DNA of 64,000 nt from JAZBPO01 sp963691775 (GTDB lineage Bacteria; Pseudomonadota; Gammaproteobacteria; Pseudomonadales; Azotimanducaceae): the NCBI GenBank assembly GCA_963691775.1, contig OY829369.1:3100001-3164000 (forward strand), written 5' to 3'. The translations under genes were made by a program, and so were the position numbers. Positions within the stretch are counted from its first letter, which is position 1. Each line of letters starts with the position of its first letter. Under the pieces are notes generated by a model. The model made no database searches, was not told the origin of the DNA, and saw only the letters and a program-made list of their open reading frames with translations. Of the stretch, positions 33,445 through 41,818 are shown piece after piece.

Positions 33445-33975
33445 CCGAACTCGATCAGCTAGATCGAATACGTGCGGGTCGTCTGCAGAGAGCGCTCTGA
33501 GCGCTGCATCGAGCGACAGCAGGTATTCGCGATTCGAGCCGGAAGGTCCTCTTGAACGGTGGATCTGCAGGGCCATGGCATCCGCGTCGTCGGGGCCGAG
33601 CCATGCGAAGTTACCCGCTTCGGCAACGTAGACCAGCGCATGGATCTGGGGGCCTGCGCTCTCCAGCGCCAGCGCATGGCGCGCATACCCGTTCTTCTCG
33701 CGGTGATCGAGCCGCGCCAGGATTTCCTTTGCCTCGCCCCCGGGGATTCGAAAGGCTAGACCGTCGACAAAGGCGTCGCCTGCTTCGATTAGGGTGACGA
33801 CGCGACCCGGCGCTTCGGGTGTGCCGCGATGGTCGTGGCTGCCCTGCCAGAACCGGCGCGCCCAGCCGCGCAGGCGCGCGGGGCGCCGATCGTCAAAGGG
33901 AACATCCGGGTTCCAGATCAGGGAACCGTATCCGAACAGCCAGAAGCCGCCGTCGGCATCGAAGGGCACGGGCAT
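33430..33975 (-). CDS. ChaC-type gamma-glutamylcyclotransferase
   Basis: A 181-residue enzyme of the ChaC family, which splits glutathione (or gamma-glutamyl peptides) to 5-oxoproline. Motifs are FGYGSLIWNPDVPF, RRFWQGSHDHRGTPEAPGRVVTL and the catalytic Glu in LDHREKNGY. The ATG at 33975 is well placed, since the upstream frame does not resemble the family. It is divergent from the alpha-galactosidase. The role is glutathione turnover. The end of the gene is tandem-duplicated, as noted separately. Confidence 0.9.
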   Translation of the reverse strand: MPVPFDADGGFWLFGYGSLIWNPDVPFDDRRPARLRGWARRFWQGSHDHRGTPEAPGRVVTLIEAGDAFVDGLAFRIPGGEAKEILARLDHREKNGYARHALALESAGPQIHALVYVAEAGNFAWLGPDDADAMALQIHRSRGPSGSNREYLLSLDAALRALSADDPHVFDLADRVRRMNA

Positions 33976-34075
33976 CAACGGGCCTGACCGCTTGGTGGCA
34001 GCAGAGCGTCGCACCCTAGCAGCTCTGGCATGATTTCGAGCCTGTCTGGCGGAGGTCAGTGGGGGCCGCTGCGCC

Positions 34076-36208
34076 GTGAACCAATACTTCGTTGCGACCG
34101 AGGGCGCCGATCCGGTGGCGCTGTTCGTTGAGGTGAGCGCGTCCGGATCGGCGTGTCTGCGCTGGTACGGTGACTGGGCGGAGGGCGCAGGCGAAGGAGT
34201 GCCGCTGACCGCGCCGGAGGCACGACAGCGCTGGGGTGCACGCTTGGATGACGCGCCGCGGGCTGTGCTGACGCCGGGCGCTGGCCATGGTTGGCCTGCC
34301 GCCCCAGCGCTCGAGTACCGGCGCGTGGACGGCGACTGGCGTTTCGAAGCGACCGAGGCCGAGCTCATCGCAAGTGGGATGGGGCTGCGCGTCGTCGAAC
34401 GCGATCCAGGCGCGCGGCTCGTGGTCGAGCATGCGCTCGAGTTCGATCGGCGCACGGGCGCCCTGCGCATCGGCGCGGAATTGCTCAATGCTGGCGATTC
34501 TGCGCTCGAGCTGCGCTGGTTGGCGGTGTTGTCCATGCCGCTCCCCTGGTGGTGCGAGGAAGTGCTCGAAACGACGGGTGACTGGTGTGCCGAGTTCCAG
34601 CAGCTGCGTACGCAGCTCACGGCGTCGAGCTGGCTCCGTGAGGTGCGCGAGGGGCGCTCTTCGCACGGCCTGCACCCCGGCGTTCTGCTGTGCGAACGCG
34701 GCGCAGATGCTCGGTGCGGTCGCGTGCTCGGCGTCCAGTTTGCCTGGAGCGGCGACCACCGGATGCGCATCGACCGCCTGCCTGACGGCCGGGCGGTGCT
34801 GCAGGTCGGCATATTGCTGCATCCGGGTGAGATCGAGCTGGCCGGTGGCGCTCGACACGCGACGCCGGATCTCTGGCTGACCTGCAGTGCGAAGGGCGTC
34901 GACGGCGTCACGGCGCGCATGCACGGCCTGCAGCGCCGCCATCTGCGTCCTGCGAGCGGTCAGCGCTGGCCGCGCCCCGTGCACCTGAACACCTGGGAAG
35001 CCGTCTACTTCGACCATGATCCGGCGGCGTTGCGCGAACTGGCGGAACTGGGCGCGCACCTGGGCGTCGAGCGCTTCGTGCTTGACGACGGGTGGTTCCT
35101 TGGACGCCGGGACGATCGCCGTGCGCTCGGCGACTGGCACGTCGATCGGGCGCGTTATCCGGATGGGCTCGGCCCCCTCGTCGAGGCCGTGAGGGGGCTC
35201 GGCATGGAGTTCGGGCTCTGGGTCGAGCCGGAAATGGTCAACGACGACTCCGAACTCGCGCGCGCGCATCCGGACTGGATTCGCGGAGGCGGGACGGGTC
35301 GTACCGGGCGTCATCAGCGCGTGCTGGACCTCAGCCAGGCGGTCGTGCGGGATCACCTGTTTGCCGTGCTCGACGCGCTCCTGCATGAGTATCGGATCGG
35401 CTATCTGAAGTGGGACCACAATCGCGTACTCACCGACACCGCGAAGGACGGCACCAGCGGTCATGCTGCACAGACGCTGGGCGTCTGGGCCCTGATCGAT
35501 CGGCTTCGAGCTGCGCATCCTGAGGTCGAGATCGAGAGCTGCGCGAGCGGCGGTGGGCGCTGCGATCTCGGCATGCTTGCGCGTACGCACCGCGTCTGGG
35601 TCAGTGACTGCAACGATCCGGTGCTGCGTGCGCGGATCATGGCCGGGTCGACGCCGTTCCTGCCGCCTGAGGTGGCAGGCTGTCACGTGGGCCCGGACGT
35701 CGCGCACACCACCGGGCGCACTTCGCGCCTCGACTTCCGTGCCGCGGTGGCGCTGATGGGTGCTTTCGGGCTTGAGCTGGATGTACGTGCGCTCGACGCG
35801 AACGGCCGGCTGCGGCTCGCTGCCTGGATCGCGCTCTACAAGGCGTGGCGCGAGGTGCTCGGCAGCGGCCGGATATCTACGCTCGCGCCGGATGCCGATC
35901 ATCTGGTGCGCTGCGTGACTGCGGTCGAGCGTGACCGTGCGCTCCTGGTCGTCTTGCGGCTGGACGATCGCGCGCCCGGCAAGGGCGTACGGTTCGCACT
36001 CGGCGACCTTGATCCGGGGCGAGACTACCGTATGCGCCGCATCGGGCCCGAAGCCGAGGCGGGTCTCGGCCCGGTGGACCTCGCCGCCTCGGCGCCCTGG
36101 GCGGATACGGGGATGGTGGTGTCCGGCGCCTGGCTCATGAGCGCCGGCCTCACGCTGCAGCTGCCCGCCCCCCAGCGCGGTGTCGTGTTCGAGCTGGTCG
36201 CGGTCTAG
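34076..36208 (+). CDS. GH36 alpha-galactosidase
   Basis: A 710-residue glycoside hydrolase of family 36, close to the usual 700-750 residues. It has an N-terminal beta-sandwich, a central TIM barrel and a C-terminal beta domain. Catalytic motifs are visible: the nucleophile Asp in LKWDHNRV and the acid/base Asp in WVSDCNDP, plus VLDDGWFLGRRDD and ESCASGGGRCDLG. It hydrolyses alpha-1,6-galactosides (melibiose, raffinose). There is no signal peptide, so it is cytoplasmic. The start is GTG at 34076. No sugar transporter or other carbohydrate gene is adjacent. Its stop shares a CTAG with the convergent SDR. Confidence 0.93.
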   Translation: MNQYFVATEGADPVALFVEVSASGSACLRWYGDWAEGAGEGVPLTAPEARQRWGARLDDAPRAVLTPGAGHGWPAAPALEYRRVDGDWRFEATEAELIASGMGLRVVERDPGARLVVEHALEFDRRTGALRIGAELLNAGDSALELRWLAVLSMPLPWWCEEVLETTGDWCAEFQQLRTQLTASSWLREVREGRSSHGLHPGVLLCERGADARCGRVLGVQFAWSGDHRMRIDRLPDGRAVLQVGILLHPGEIELAGGARHATPDLWLTCSAKGVDGVTARMHGLQRRHLRPASGQRWPRPVHLNTWEAVYFDHDPAALRELAELGAHLGVERFVLDDGWFLGRRDDRRALGDWHVDRARYPDGLGPLVEAVRGLGMEFGLWVEPEMVNDDSELARAHPDWIRGGGTGRTGRHQRVLDLSQAVVRDHLFAVLDALLHEYRIGYLKWDHNRVLTDTAKDGTSGHAAQTLGVWALIDRLRAAHPEVEIESCASGGGRCDLGMLARTHRVWVSDCNDPVLRARIMAGSTPFLPPEVAGCHVGPDVAHTTGRTSRLDFRAAVALMGAFGLELDVRALDANGRLRLAAWIALYKAWREVLGSGRISTLAPDADHLVRCVTAVERDRALLVVLRLDDRAPGKGVRFALGDLDPGRDYRMRRIGPEAEAGLGPVDLAASAPWADTGMVVSGAWLMSAGLTLQLPAPQRGVVFELVAV

Positions 36209-37038
36209 TCGGTGCTCGGCCGCGCGTCGGCGAGGTAGTCGCCGGCAGCGCGCGTATAGAGTTCATCCCAGAGCGGTCCGCGGCGCAGGTGCTGGCCTCC
36301 GTCGACGTTGAGGCGCGTGCCCGTGATCCAGCTCGCCTCCGGGCCGCACAGGAAGCGCACGGCGGCGGCGATGTCGGCGGTCTTGCCGGTGCGCCGGATG
36401 GGCATGCAATCCATGTAATCCTCGAGCATGGCGGCGTCGTCCTGCAGTCCCTGAGACAGTTCAGTCTCCACCAGGCCGGGCAGCACCGAGTTCACACGCA
36501 CGGACAGAGGCCCCATTTCGTCGGCCATGGTCTGCACGAGCATGTCGATGGCTGCCTTGGATGCACTGTAGGCGCCGCCGCAGCGATGTGTCCGCGCGCC
36601 GGCGATGGAAGAGATGGCGCACAGCGCGCCGCCGCCGCTGCGGCCGATGGCGCGGCCTGCGTGCTTGAGCGTATGCAGCGTGCCGTAGAGGTTGGCGCGC
36701 ATGACGCGATCGAACTCGCTTTCGGTCTGCGAGACGATGGGGGCGAGCGTACCCGTGCCAGCGCAGGCCACTGCGACGTCGAGCCGCGCACCGTTGTCGC
36801 TCGCGCGCTCCACGGCACGCACGACGTCGTCCTCACAAGCCACATCCCCGGCGGCGATGTGAACCCTCGCGGCCGCTTCGCCGAGCGCTTCGCGCGCGGC
36901 GCCGAGGCGCGCTTCGCTGCGGCCCATGATGGTCACGGTCGCGCCCTCGTCCAGGAAGCGCTCAGCGCATGCGAGGCCGATGCCGCTGCCTCCGCCCGTG
37001 ACGAGCACCCGCCAGCCTTCGAGTCCCTTACCGTTCAT
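36205..37038 (-). CDS. Short-chain dehydrogenase/reductase
   Basis: A 277-residue classical SDR with the cofactor motif TGGGSGIG, the NAG-equivalent CAGTGTL, catalytic Ser in CAISSIAG, and YSASK (Tyr and Lys of YxxxK) in GAYSASKAAIDM. The C-terminal NVDGGQHLRRG is characteristic. It would oxidise or reduce a hydroxyl/keto group using NAD(P). It ends in the same CTAG palindrome as the convergent alpha-galactosidase. It is divergent from the broken SDR at 37245, with a 206-base gap between them. Confidence 0.92.
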   Translation of the reverse strand: MNGKGLEGWRVLVTGGGSGIGLACAERFLDEGATVTIMGRSEARLGAAREALGEAAARVHIAAGDVACEDDVVRAVERASDNGARLDVAVACAGTGTLAPIVSQTESEFDRVMRANLYGTLHTLKHAGRAIGRSGGGALCAISSIAGARTHRCGGAYSASKAAIDMLVQTMADEMGPLSVRVNSVLPGLVETELSQGLQDDAAMLEDYMDCMPIRRTGKTADIAAAVRFLCGPEASWITGTRLNVDGGQHLRRGPLWDELYTRAAGDYLADARPSTD

Positions 37039-37244
37039 GTGCTTCCCTCCCGAGTCCGATGCCGGATTCTAGCGAGCGTCGGTCAACGAGGGCGCTGTGT
37101 TGAGTGGCTCAGTGCGGTTGAAATTGCTCCCCCTGGCGCGATTCGCTACAACGACCCGAGGCCCAGACGTGGCCGAGAGCAGTAGAGCGGACTGCGAGAT
37201 GAGACAGGCTAAGAAGTCTGCGCATGCAGGAGCTAAGACACGGG

Positions 37245-37635
37245 ATGGGACAGCTTGACGGTCGCAGAGCGCTCATCACGGGGGGCACAAGCGGGATCGG
37301 ACGCGCGACCGCGCAGCGATTTGTCGCTGAAGGCGCACGCGTCGTCATTTCCGACCTGGACGAGGAGGCTGGCCAGGCAACGGCTGATTGGCTGGGTGTC
37401 GATTGCAGCCACATCCCGTATGACGTCAGCTCGGAAGCAAGCTGGGCGCGCGCGTTCATCCTCACCGAGCAATTGCTCGGCGGCGTCGATGTTGTCTCAA
37501 CAGTGCCGGGATCAGCCTGCCAGGCACGGTCGAGGACACGTCGCTCGCGGAGTGGCGGCGGGTGCTCGGCGTGAATTGCGACGGGGGCCGAGCTTCCTGT
37601 CGACGGCGGCCGCCTTGCGTGAGGCCGGAATCGTG
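37245..37635 (+). pseudogene. Broken short-chain dehydrogenase gene
   Basis: Starts well: ATG, then GGTSGIGRATAQRF and a Rossmann fold to LLGGVDVV (about residue 82). Near 37494-37498 the frame shifts by one base; the NAG motif continues in another frame (NSAGISLPGTVEDTSLAEWRR). Near 37583-37590, in a run of five G, it shifts again, to SFLSTAAALREAG. The sequence then stops just before the acyl-CoA dehydrogenase. The catalytic YxxxK and the entire C-terminal third (about 100 residues) are missing. Two frameshifts plus the 3' deletion make function very unlikely, so this is a decaying SDR at the head of an intact catabolic cluster. Confidence 0.85.
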
Positions 37636-37661
37636 AACGGGCAAGGCGAGGAGATCACCGC

Positions 37662-38888
37662 ATGGCACTGAATCTCGATTTCACGACGGAAGACGAGCAC
37701 TTTCGTGATGAGGTGCGCGCCTTTCTCGCCGAGCACCTAACAGATGATCTAAGGCGCGAAGCCCGCCGACAGACGACCGTTTTTCCGGAGAAGGACGTCG
37801 CCATGCGCTGGCAGCGCGTGCTGCACGAGCAGAAGGGTTGGGCCGCACCCACCTGGCCGGCCGAGTTCGGTGGGCCCGGATGGAATGCGACGCAGCGCTA
37901 TATCTTCAACGAGGAGTGCGCCCGCGCCGGCGCGCCAGGGCTCATCCCGCTCGGTACGCGGATGCTTGCGCCGGTGCTGTTTCGCTACGGGACGCCCGAA
38001 CAGCAGGCCTTCTACCTGCCGCGCATGCTTGCCGGCGAACATTACTGGTGCCAAGGCTATTCGGAACCCGGTTCGGGATCCGATCTCGGCAGCCTGAAGA
38101 CCCAGGCGGTCCGCGTACAGGACCCCGAACACGGTGATCACTACATCGTGAACGGTGCCAAGATCTGGCAAACCCACGGACACTTTGCAGATCACATCTT
38201 CTGCCTCGTGCGTACTCGAGGAGACGGTAAGCCGCAGGCGGGCATCAGCTTCTTGCTGATCGACATGGCGACGCCCGGTATCAGAGTTGACCCGATCATC
38301 ACCATCGCGGGCGATCACGAGGTCAACGCCGTCTTCTTCGACGATGTACGCGTCCCGGTAGACAATCGCGTCGGTCCGGAACACGAGGGCTGGAGCGTTG
38401 CCAAGTACCTCCTTGAGTTCGAGCGCGGCGGAGGCGGTGCGGCCGTCGGTTTGAAGCTGCAGCTCGAATCGTTGAAGCGCATTGCGGGCGGCGTGACCGA
38501 AGCAGGCGAACGGCTGCTTGACGAACCAGCGTTCGCCGGCCGAATGCACGCCCTCGACATTCGCACCCAGGCGTTCGAATTCGCCGAACTGAAGACCCTG
38601 GCGCGACTTGCCGAAGGAGGATCGCCCGGGCCGGAGTCGTCGCTTGCGAAGAACACTGGCGTCGATCTGCAGCAGGCGCTGAACACCCTGCTGCTTGAAG
38701 CCATCGGCTGGTACGGCGTGCCGCACCACAATCTGATGCGCCTTACCGACAACAACGCGCCTACGGTCGGTCCGGAGGCCTACGAGCCAATCAACGGTCG
38801 CTATCTGAACTCGCGCGCGGCGTCGATCTTCGGCGGTTCGCAAGAGGTGCAGAAGAACATCATCGCCAAGGCCGTCCTCGGCCTTTGA
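37662..38888 (+). CDS. Acyl-CoA dehydrogenase
   Basis: A 408-residue acyl-CoA dehydrogenase. FAD and substrate motifs are YWCQGYSEPGSGSDLGSLKT, NGAKIWQTHGHFADHIFCLVRT and the C-terminal FGGSQEVQKNIIAKAVLGL. The ATG at 37662 has GGCGAGGAG upstream and overlaps the ruin of the broken SDR. Unlike the pair at 22094/23305 it stands alone as a complete enzyme. It opens the plus-strand catabolic run (Rieske ferredoxin, SDR, ThuA-like, SnoaL-like, flavoprotein, amidase), which suggests shared substrate use. Confidence 0.93.
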   Translation: MALNLDFTTEDEHFRDEVRAFLAEHLTDDLRREARRQTTVFPEKDVAMRWQRVLHEQKGWAAPTWPAEFGGPGWNATQRYIFNEECARAGAPGLIPLGTRMLAPVLFRYGTPEQQAFYLPRMLAGEHYWCQGYSEPGSGSDLGSLKTQAVRVQDPEHGDHYIVNGAKIWQTHGHFADHIFCLVRTRGDGKPQAGISFLLIDMATPGIRVDPIITIAGDHEVNAVFFDDVRVPVDNRVGPEHEGWSVAKYLLEFERGGGGAAVGLKLQLESLKRIAGGVTEAGERLLDEPAFAGRMHALDIRTQAFEFAELKTLARLAEGGSPGPESSLAKNTGVDLQQALNTLLLEAIGWYGVPHHNLMRLTDNNAPTVGPEAYEPINGRYLNSRAASIFGGSQEVQKNIIAKAVLGL

Positions 38889-38900
38889 GGGCACAGCTGC

Positions 38901-39266
38901 GTGGGTGACACGGCAGATGACTGGATCGCGCTGGGGACACTCGAGGACTACGTTGAGCGCATACCGGTCGCTTTTGAACGCCGCGGCTGGAAGCTGCTTG
39001 CGTTTCGCGACGGGGGGCGCCTGCACCTTTACGAGAATCGCTGCACGCACGCGGCCACGCGCCTCGATTCGGGCCGCATGCGCGGCTGCGAAGTGAGCTG
39101 CCCGCTGCACGGGGCCCGCTTCGATCTACGTGATGGCACGGTGGCGCGGGGGCCTGCGACGCGTGCACTCAACGTCTTCGAAGTGCGATTGGTCGCGGGT
39201 GCACTGTCGGCGCGCGTCCCGGAGAAGCCGTCGCTCCGGCAGCCTGCGCCGGGCCGCTGGCCATAG
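38901..39266 (+). CDS. Rieske [2Fe-2S] ferredoxin
   Basis: A 121-residue single-domain Rieske protein with both cluster motifs: CTHAATRLD (Cys-x-His) and CPLHGARFD (Cys-x2-His). It has no signal and no catalytic oxygenase domain, so it acts as an electron carrier, as the ferredoxin of a ring-hydroxylating oxygenase does. GTG at 38901 lies 12 bases after the acyl-CoA dehydrogenase stop. No oxygenase alpha/beta subunit or reductase is present in the window, so its partner must be encoded elsewhere or is a different redox enzyme. Confidence 0.93.
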   Translation: MGDTADDWIALGTLEDYVERIPVAFERRGWKLLAFRDGGRLHLYENRCTHAATRLDSGRMRGCEVSCPLHGARFDLRDGTVARGPATRALNVFEVRLVAGALSARVPEKPSLRQPAPGRWP

Positions 39267-39327
39267 AAGGATGTGCGCGCCGCGGGGACGGCGGCGTGGG
39301 AGTCGGAGTCGGAGGAGAGCGGGGAAC

Positions 39328-40086
39328 ATGGATCTTGGACTGAACAATGCCAACGCCATCATCACGGGCGGCACCAAGGGTATAGGCCGTGCGATTGCCG
39401 AGACGCTCGCGCGTGAAGGCTGCAACGTGGGGATCTGTGCGCGTAACGGCGAGGAGGTTCGGGCGGCGGTGGACGCTTTGTCCGCGCAGGGCGTGCGCGC
39501 GATCGGTGATGCGGTCGACGTGGGGGATGCGGATGCCTATCGGACATTCCTGAAGTCCGCCGCGCAGCGACTCGGCGGCTGCGATGTCTTCGTTTCCAAC
39601 GTCTCTGGTGGCAATGCGCCGGGAGAAGCGGGTTGGCGCGCGAATTTCGAGTTCGACGTGATGGGCGCCGTGCGTGGGGTCGAAGCGCTCATGCCGGCCC
39701 TCGAAGCCAGCCCGAACGGAAACGTGGTGTTCATCTCGACAACGGCAGCGCTCGAACACTTCATCGGCGCGTCCGCGTATGGCGCCATGAAGGCGGCATT
39801 GATCAACTATGGCTCGAACCTCGCGGTCGATCTCGCACCCAAGGGAATCCGCGTGAACACGGTCAGCCCCGGTCCGATCTTCGTCGAGGGCGGCGCCTGG
39901 GACTTCATTCGCGAAAACATGAAGCCACTGTACGACTCAACACTGGCGCAGATACCGTCAGGTCGACTCGGCCGCGCCGAGGAGGTCGCGCACGCTGTCG
40001 CGATGATTGCCAGTCCCCGTGGCGGCTTCATAACGGGTACGAACATCGTGGTCGACGGTGGTTTCACCAAGCGTGTCCAGTTCTGA
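39328..40086 (+). CDS. Short-chain dehydrogenase/reductase
   Basis: A 252-residue SDR: TGGTKGIGRAI cofactor loop, VSNVSGG at the NAG position (Asn-Val-Ser, a variant), catalytic Ser/Thr in VFISTTAALEH and YGAMK as YxxxK in SAYGAMKAALINYGSN. The C-terminal NIVVDGGFTKRVQF is typical of this fold. The ATG at 39328 follows GGAGGAGAGCGGGGAAC. It is the intact paralogue in the cluster whose first SDR is broken, so it may carry the relevant dehydrogenase step. The next gene overlaps its end. Confidence 0.92.
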   Translation: MDLGLNNANAIITGGTKGIGRAIAETLAREGCNVGICARNGEEVRAAVDALSAQGVRAIGDAVDVGDADAYRTFLKSAAQRLGGCDVFVSNVSGGNAPGEAGWRANFEFDVMGAVRGVEALMPALEASPNGNVVFISTTAALEHFIGASAYGAMKAALINYGSNLAVDLAPKGIRVNTVSPGPIFVEGGAWDFIRENMKPLYDSTLAQIPSGRLGRAEEVAHAVAMIASPRGGFITGTNIVVDGGFTKRVQF

Positions 40087-40852
40087 GCAGGAAGCGCGCG
40101 TAACCGCGCGCCCGACGCGGGTTCATCTCGTGGTGGCCGGCGACTACCACGACATGGACTTCGCGCGGCTGGAATTGCTCAAGCTACTTGCCCAGACGCC
40201 CACGATTCGCACGCGAGTCTCTGCTGACTATCACGACATCGAGACCATCACGGCCGCAGATGTTCTGATCACTTACACCTGCAATCTGGTGCCCACGGAG
40301 CCTGAGCAGCAGGCGCTTGCAGACTGGGTTGCAGGGGGCGGCACCTGGTTTGCGCTGCACGGCACCAACTCGATCCTGCGCTTTCTCGCCGATGGCCGGG
40401 TCGATGCGCCGGAAACGGCACCAGTGTTCATGCAGACGCTCGGCACTCAATTCATCGCGCACCCGCCGATCCAGCCGTTTCGGGTAACGGTAAGCGATCC
40501 GGAGCATCCGCTCGTCAAGGGCATCGAGGCCTTCGAGGCCGACGACGAGCTCTACCTGTGTCGCATCCACGGTGATCTGCACCTGCTTCTCGAGACCCGA
40601 TTCAGCGGAGAGGCGACCGGCTTCGTGGAGGCAGACTGGCCGGACGATGCGCCGCGCCCGGTGTACTACATCCATCGCGTGGGCGCCGGAGAGGTGCTCT
40701 ATCTGAATCTCGGCCACTGTCGAGGGCACTACGACATGCAGCCCATGATCGAGTACTACCCGCGCGTGGAGCGGGGGGCCTGGGCCCTGCCGGTCTATCG
40801 CGAACTGCTGGAACGGGGCATCGCCTACTGCTGCGCACGCGGGGAAGGCTGA
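40058..40852 (+). CDS. ThuA-like domain protein
   Basis: A 264-residue protein of the ThuA (trehalose utilisation) class, a glutamine amidotransferase-like fold: LVVAGDYHDMDFARLELLKLL, ADVLITYTCNLVPTEPEQQAL, GGGTWFALHGTNSILRF and a late HPLVKGIEAFEADDELYLC. Members are found in varied catabolic operons and their chemistry is not settled. The start is uncertain: GTG at 40058 overlaps the SDR by 29 bases and GTG at 40073 would overlap by 14. It belongs to the plus-strand cluster and is followed by two SnoaL-like genes. Confidence 0.85.
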   Translation: MVSPSVSSSEQEARVTARPTRVHLVVAGDYHDMDFARLELLKLLAQTPTIRTRVSADYHDIETITAADVLITYTCNLVPTEPEQQALADWVAGGGTWFALHGTNSILRFLADGRVDAPETAPVFMQTLGTQFIAHPPIQPFRVTVSDPEHPLVKGIEAFEADDELYLCRIHGDLHLLLETRFSGEATGFVEADWPDDAPRPVYYIHRVGAGEVLYLNLGHCRGHYDMQPMIEYYPRVERGAWALPVYRELLERGIAYCCARGEG

Positions 40853-40936
40853 GGAGCGTCGCCCGCTCAAGTTCGCCCGTCGGACGCCGATAGTTCGATG
40901 TGAGGTGACGGTCGCTGCGCGACCCGGAGAAGCGGC

Positions 40937-41332
40937 GTGGCATTGCGCGAACGAGCCGTCCAAATGCTGGAAGCGCTCTGGAGCCGGGGCGATGAAGGGC
41001 CGGTGCGGGCGTGCGCCTCGCCCGCTTTTACCTATGCGCTCTCGAGCGAAAGGGAAGACCTCGACATCGACGGCTACCTGCAGCTTGTCGCCGGTTTCCG
41101 TGCAGCCTTCGATCCCATCGACCTCATCCTTCACCAGGCGCTCGTCGAGAACACCCGAGTGATGATCCACTTCAGCCTCACCGGTCAGCATGTGGGTCCG
41201 ATCTTCGGAGTCGCCGCGACGGATCGACCGCTCTGGGCGCCCGCCATGACCTTCATGTATTTCGAAGGCGAGCGGCTGGTGCGGCAGGTATCGCTCACGG
41301 ATTTCCTGTACCTGCGCCGGCAGCTGCGGTAA
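40937..41332 (+). CDS. SnoaL-like (NTF2-fold) protein
   Basis: A 131-residue NTF2-fold protein of the SnoaL/ketosteroid-isomerase-like type (MLEALWSRGDEGPVRACASPAFTY, MIHFSLTGQHVGPIFGVAATDRPLWAPAMTFMYFEGERLVRQ). The pattern is that of small cone-shaped enzymes or binding proteins in steroid and aromatic pathways. A GGAGAAG precedes GTG at 40937. The next gene, 6 bases later, encodes a paralogue, so the two may form a heteromer. The reaction is unknown. Confidence 0.88.
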   Translation: MALRERAVQMLEALWSRGDEGPVRACASPAFTYALSSEREDLDIDGYLQLVAGFRAAFDPIDLILHQALVENTRVMIHFSLTGQHVGPIFGVAATDRPLWAPAMTFMYFEGERLVRQVSLTDFLYLRRQLR

Positions 41333-41337
41333 GGCTG

Positions 41338-41763
41338 ATGGCGCACGGAGGGTTCGGGGAGGCAGAGATCCTGCGCCAGGCAGCGCGGGTCTGGCTCATG
41401 TGCGGCTGGCGTGATCGCGACCTCGATCGACTGCGCGCGATTGCGGCGCCGGACTTTCGCTACGACCTCGTGGGCCGGGAGGACGAGGTCGGACTTGATT
41501 GGTACCTCGGCTTCCTGCGGACCGTACACAACGCGGTGACCGATCTGACGGTCGAGATTCAGGACTTGATCGTCGATGGCGACGATGCAGGCGTGCACCT
41601 CTCGGTCGGCGGCCGGCAGACGGGGAAACTCTTCGGCGTTCCGCCCCGGGGCGCGACGGGAAGTATCGATGCAATGGTGCGCATCGAATTCCGCGGCCGC
41701 AGAGTGGCCCGCCAGTCAACGATCCTCGACTTCGCAGCGCTTCAGCGAGTCCTGGGTGGCTGA
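41338..41763 (+). CDS. SnoaL-like (NTF2-fold) protein
   Basis: A 141-residue paralogue of the preceding gene (ARVWLMCGWRDRDLDRLRAIAAPDFRYDLVG, AGVHLSVGGRQTGKLFGVPPRGATGSI, IDAMVRIEFRGRRVARQSTILDFAALQR). The ATG at 41338 lies 6 bases after the previous stop. Two adjacent NTF2-fold genes suggest a heterodimer or two related steps on the same intermediate. It ends 56 bases before the flavoprotein gene. Confidence 0.88.
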   Translation: MAHGGFGEAEILRQAARVWLMCGWRDRDLDRLRAIAAPDFRYDLVGREDEVGLDWYLGFLRTVHNAVTDLTVEIQDLIVDGDDAGVHLSVGGRQTGKLFGVPPRGATGSIDAMVRIEFRGRRVARQSTILDFAALQRVLGG

Positions 41764-41818
41764 GCGCGGGCCTGCGCCCTCCTGTAGAGTTTTCCGCACC
41801 ATGAATGGAGGCTCCCCG

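Noticed and set aside
34016..35902. Long minus-strand open frame opposite the alpha-galactosidase
   Set aside because: It lies entirely antisense to the GH36 gene with intact catalytic motifs and has no recognisable domain of its own.
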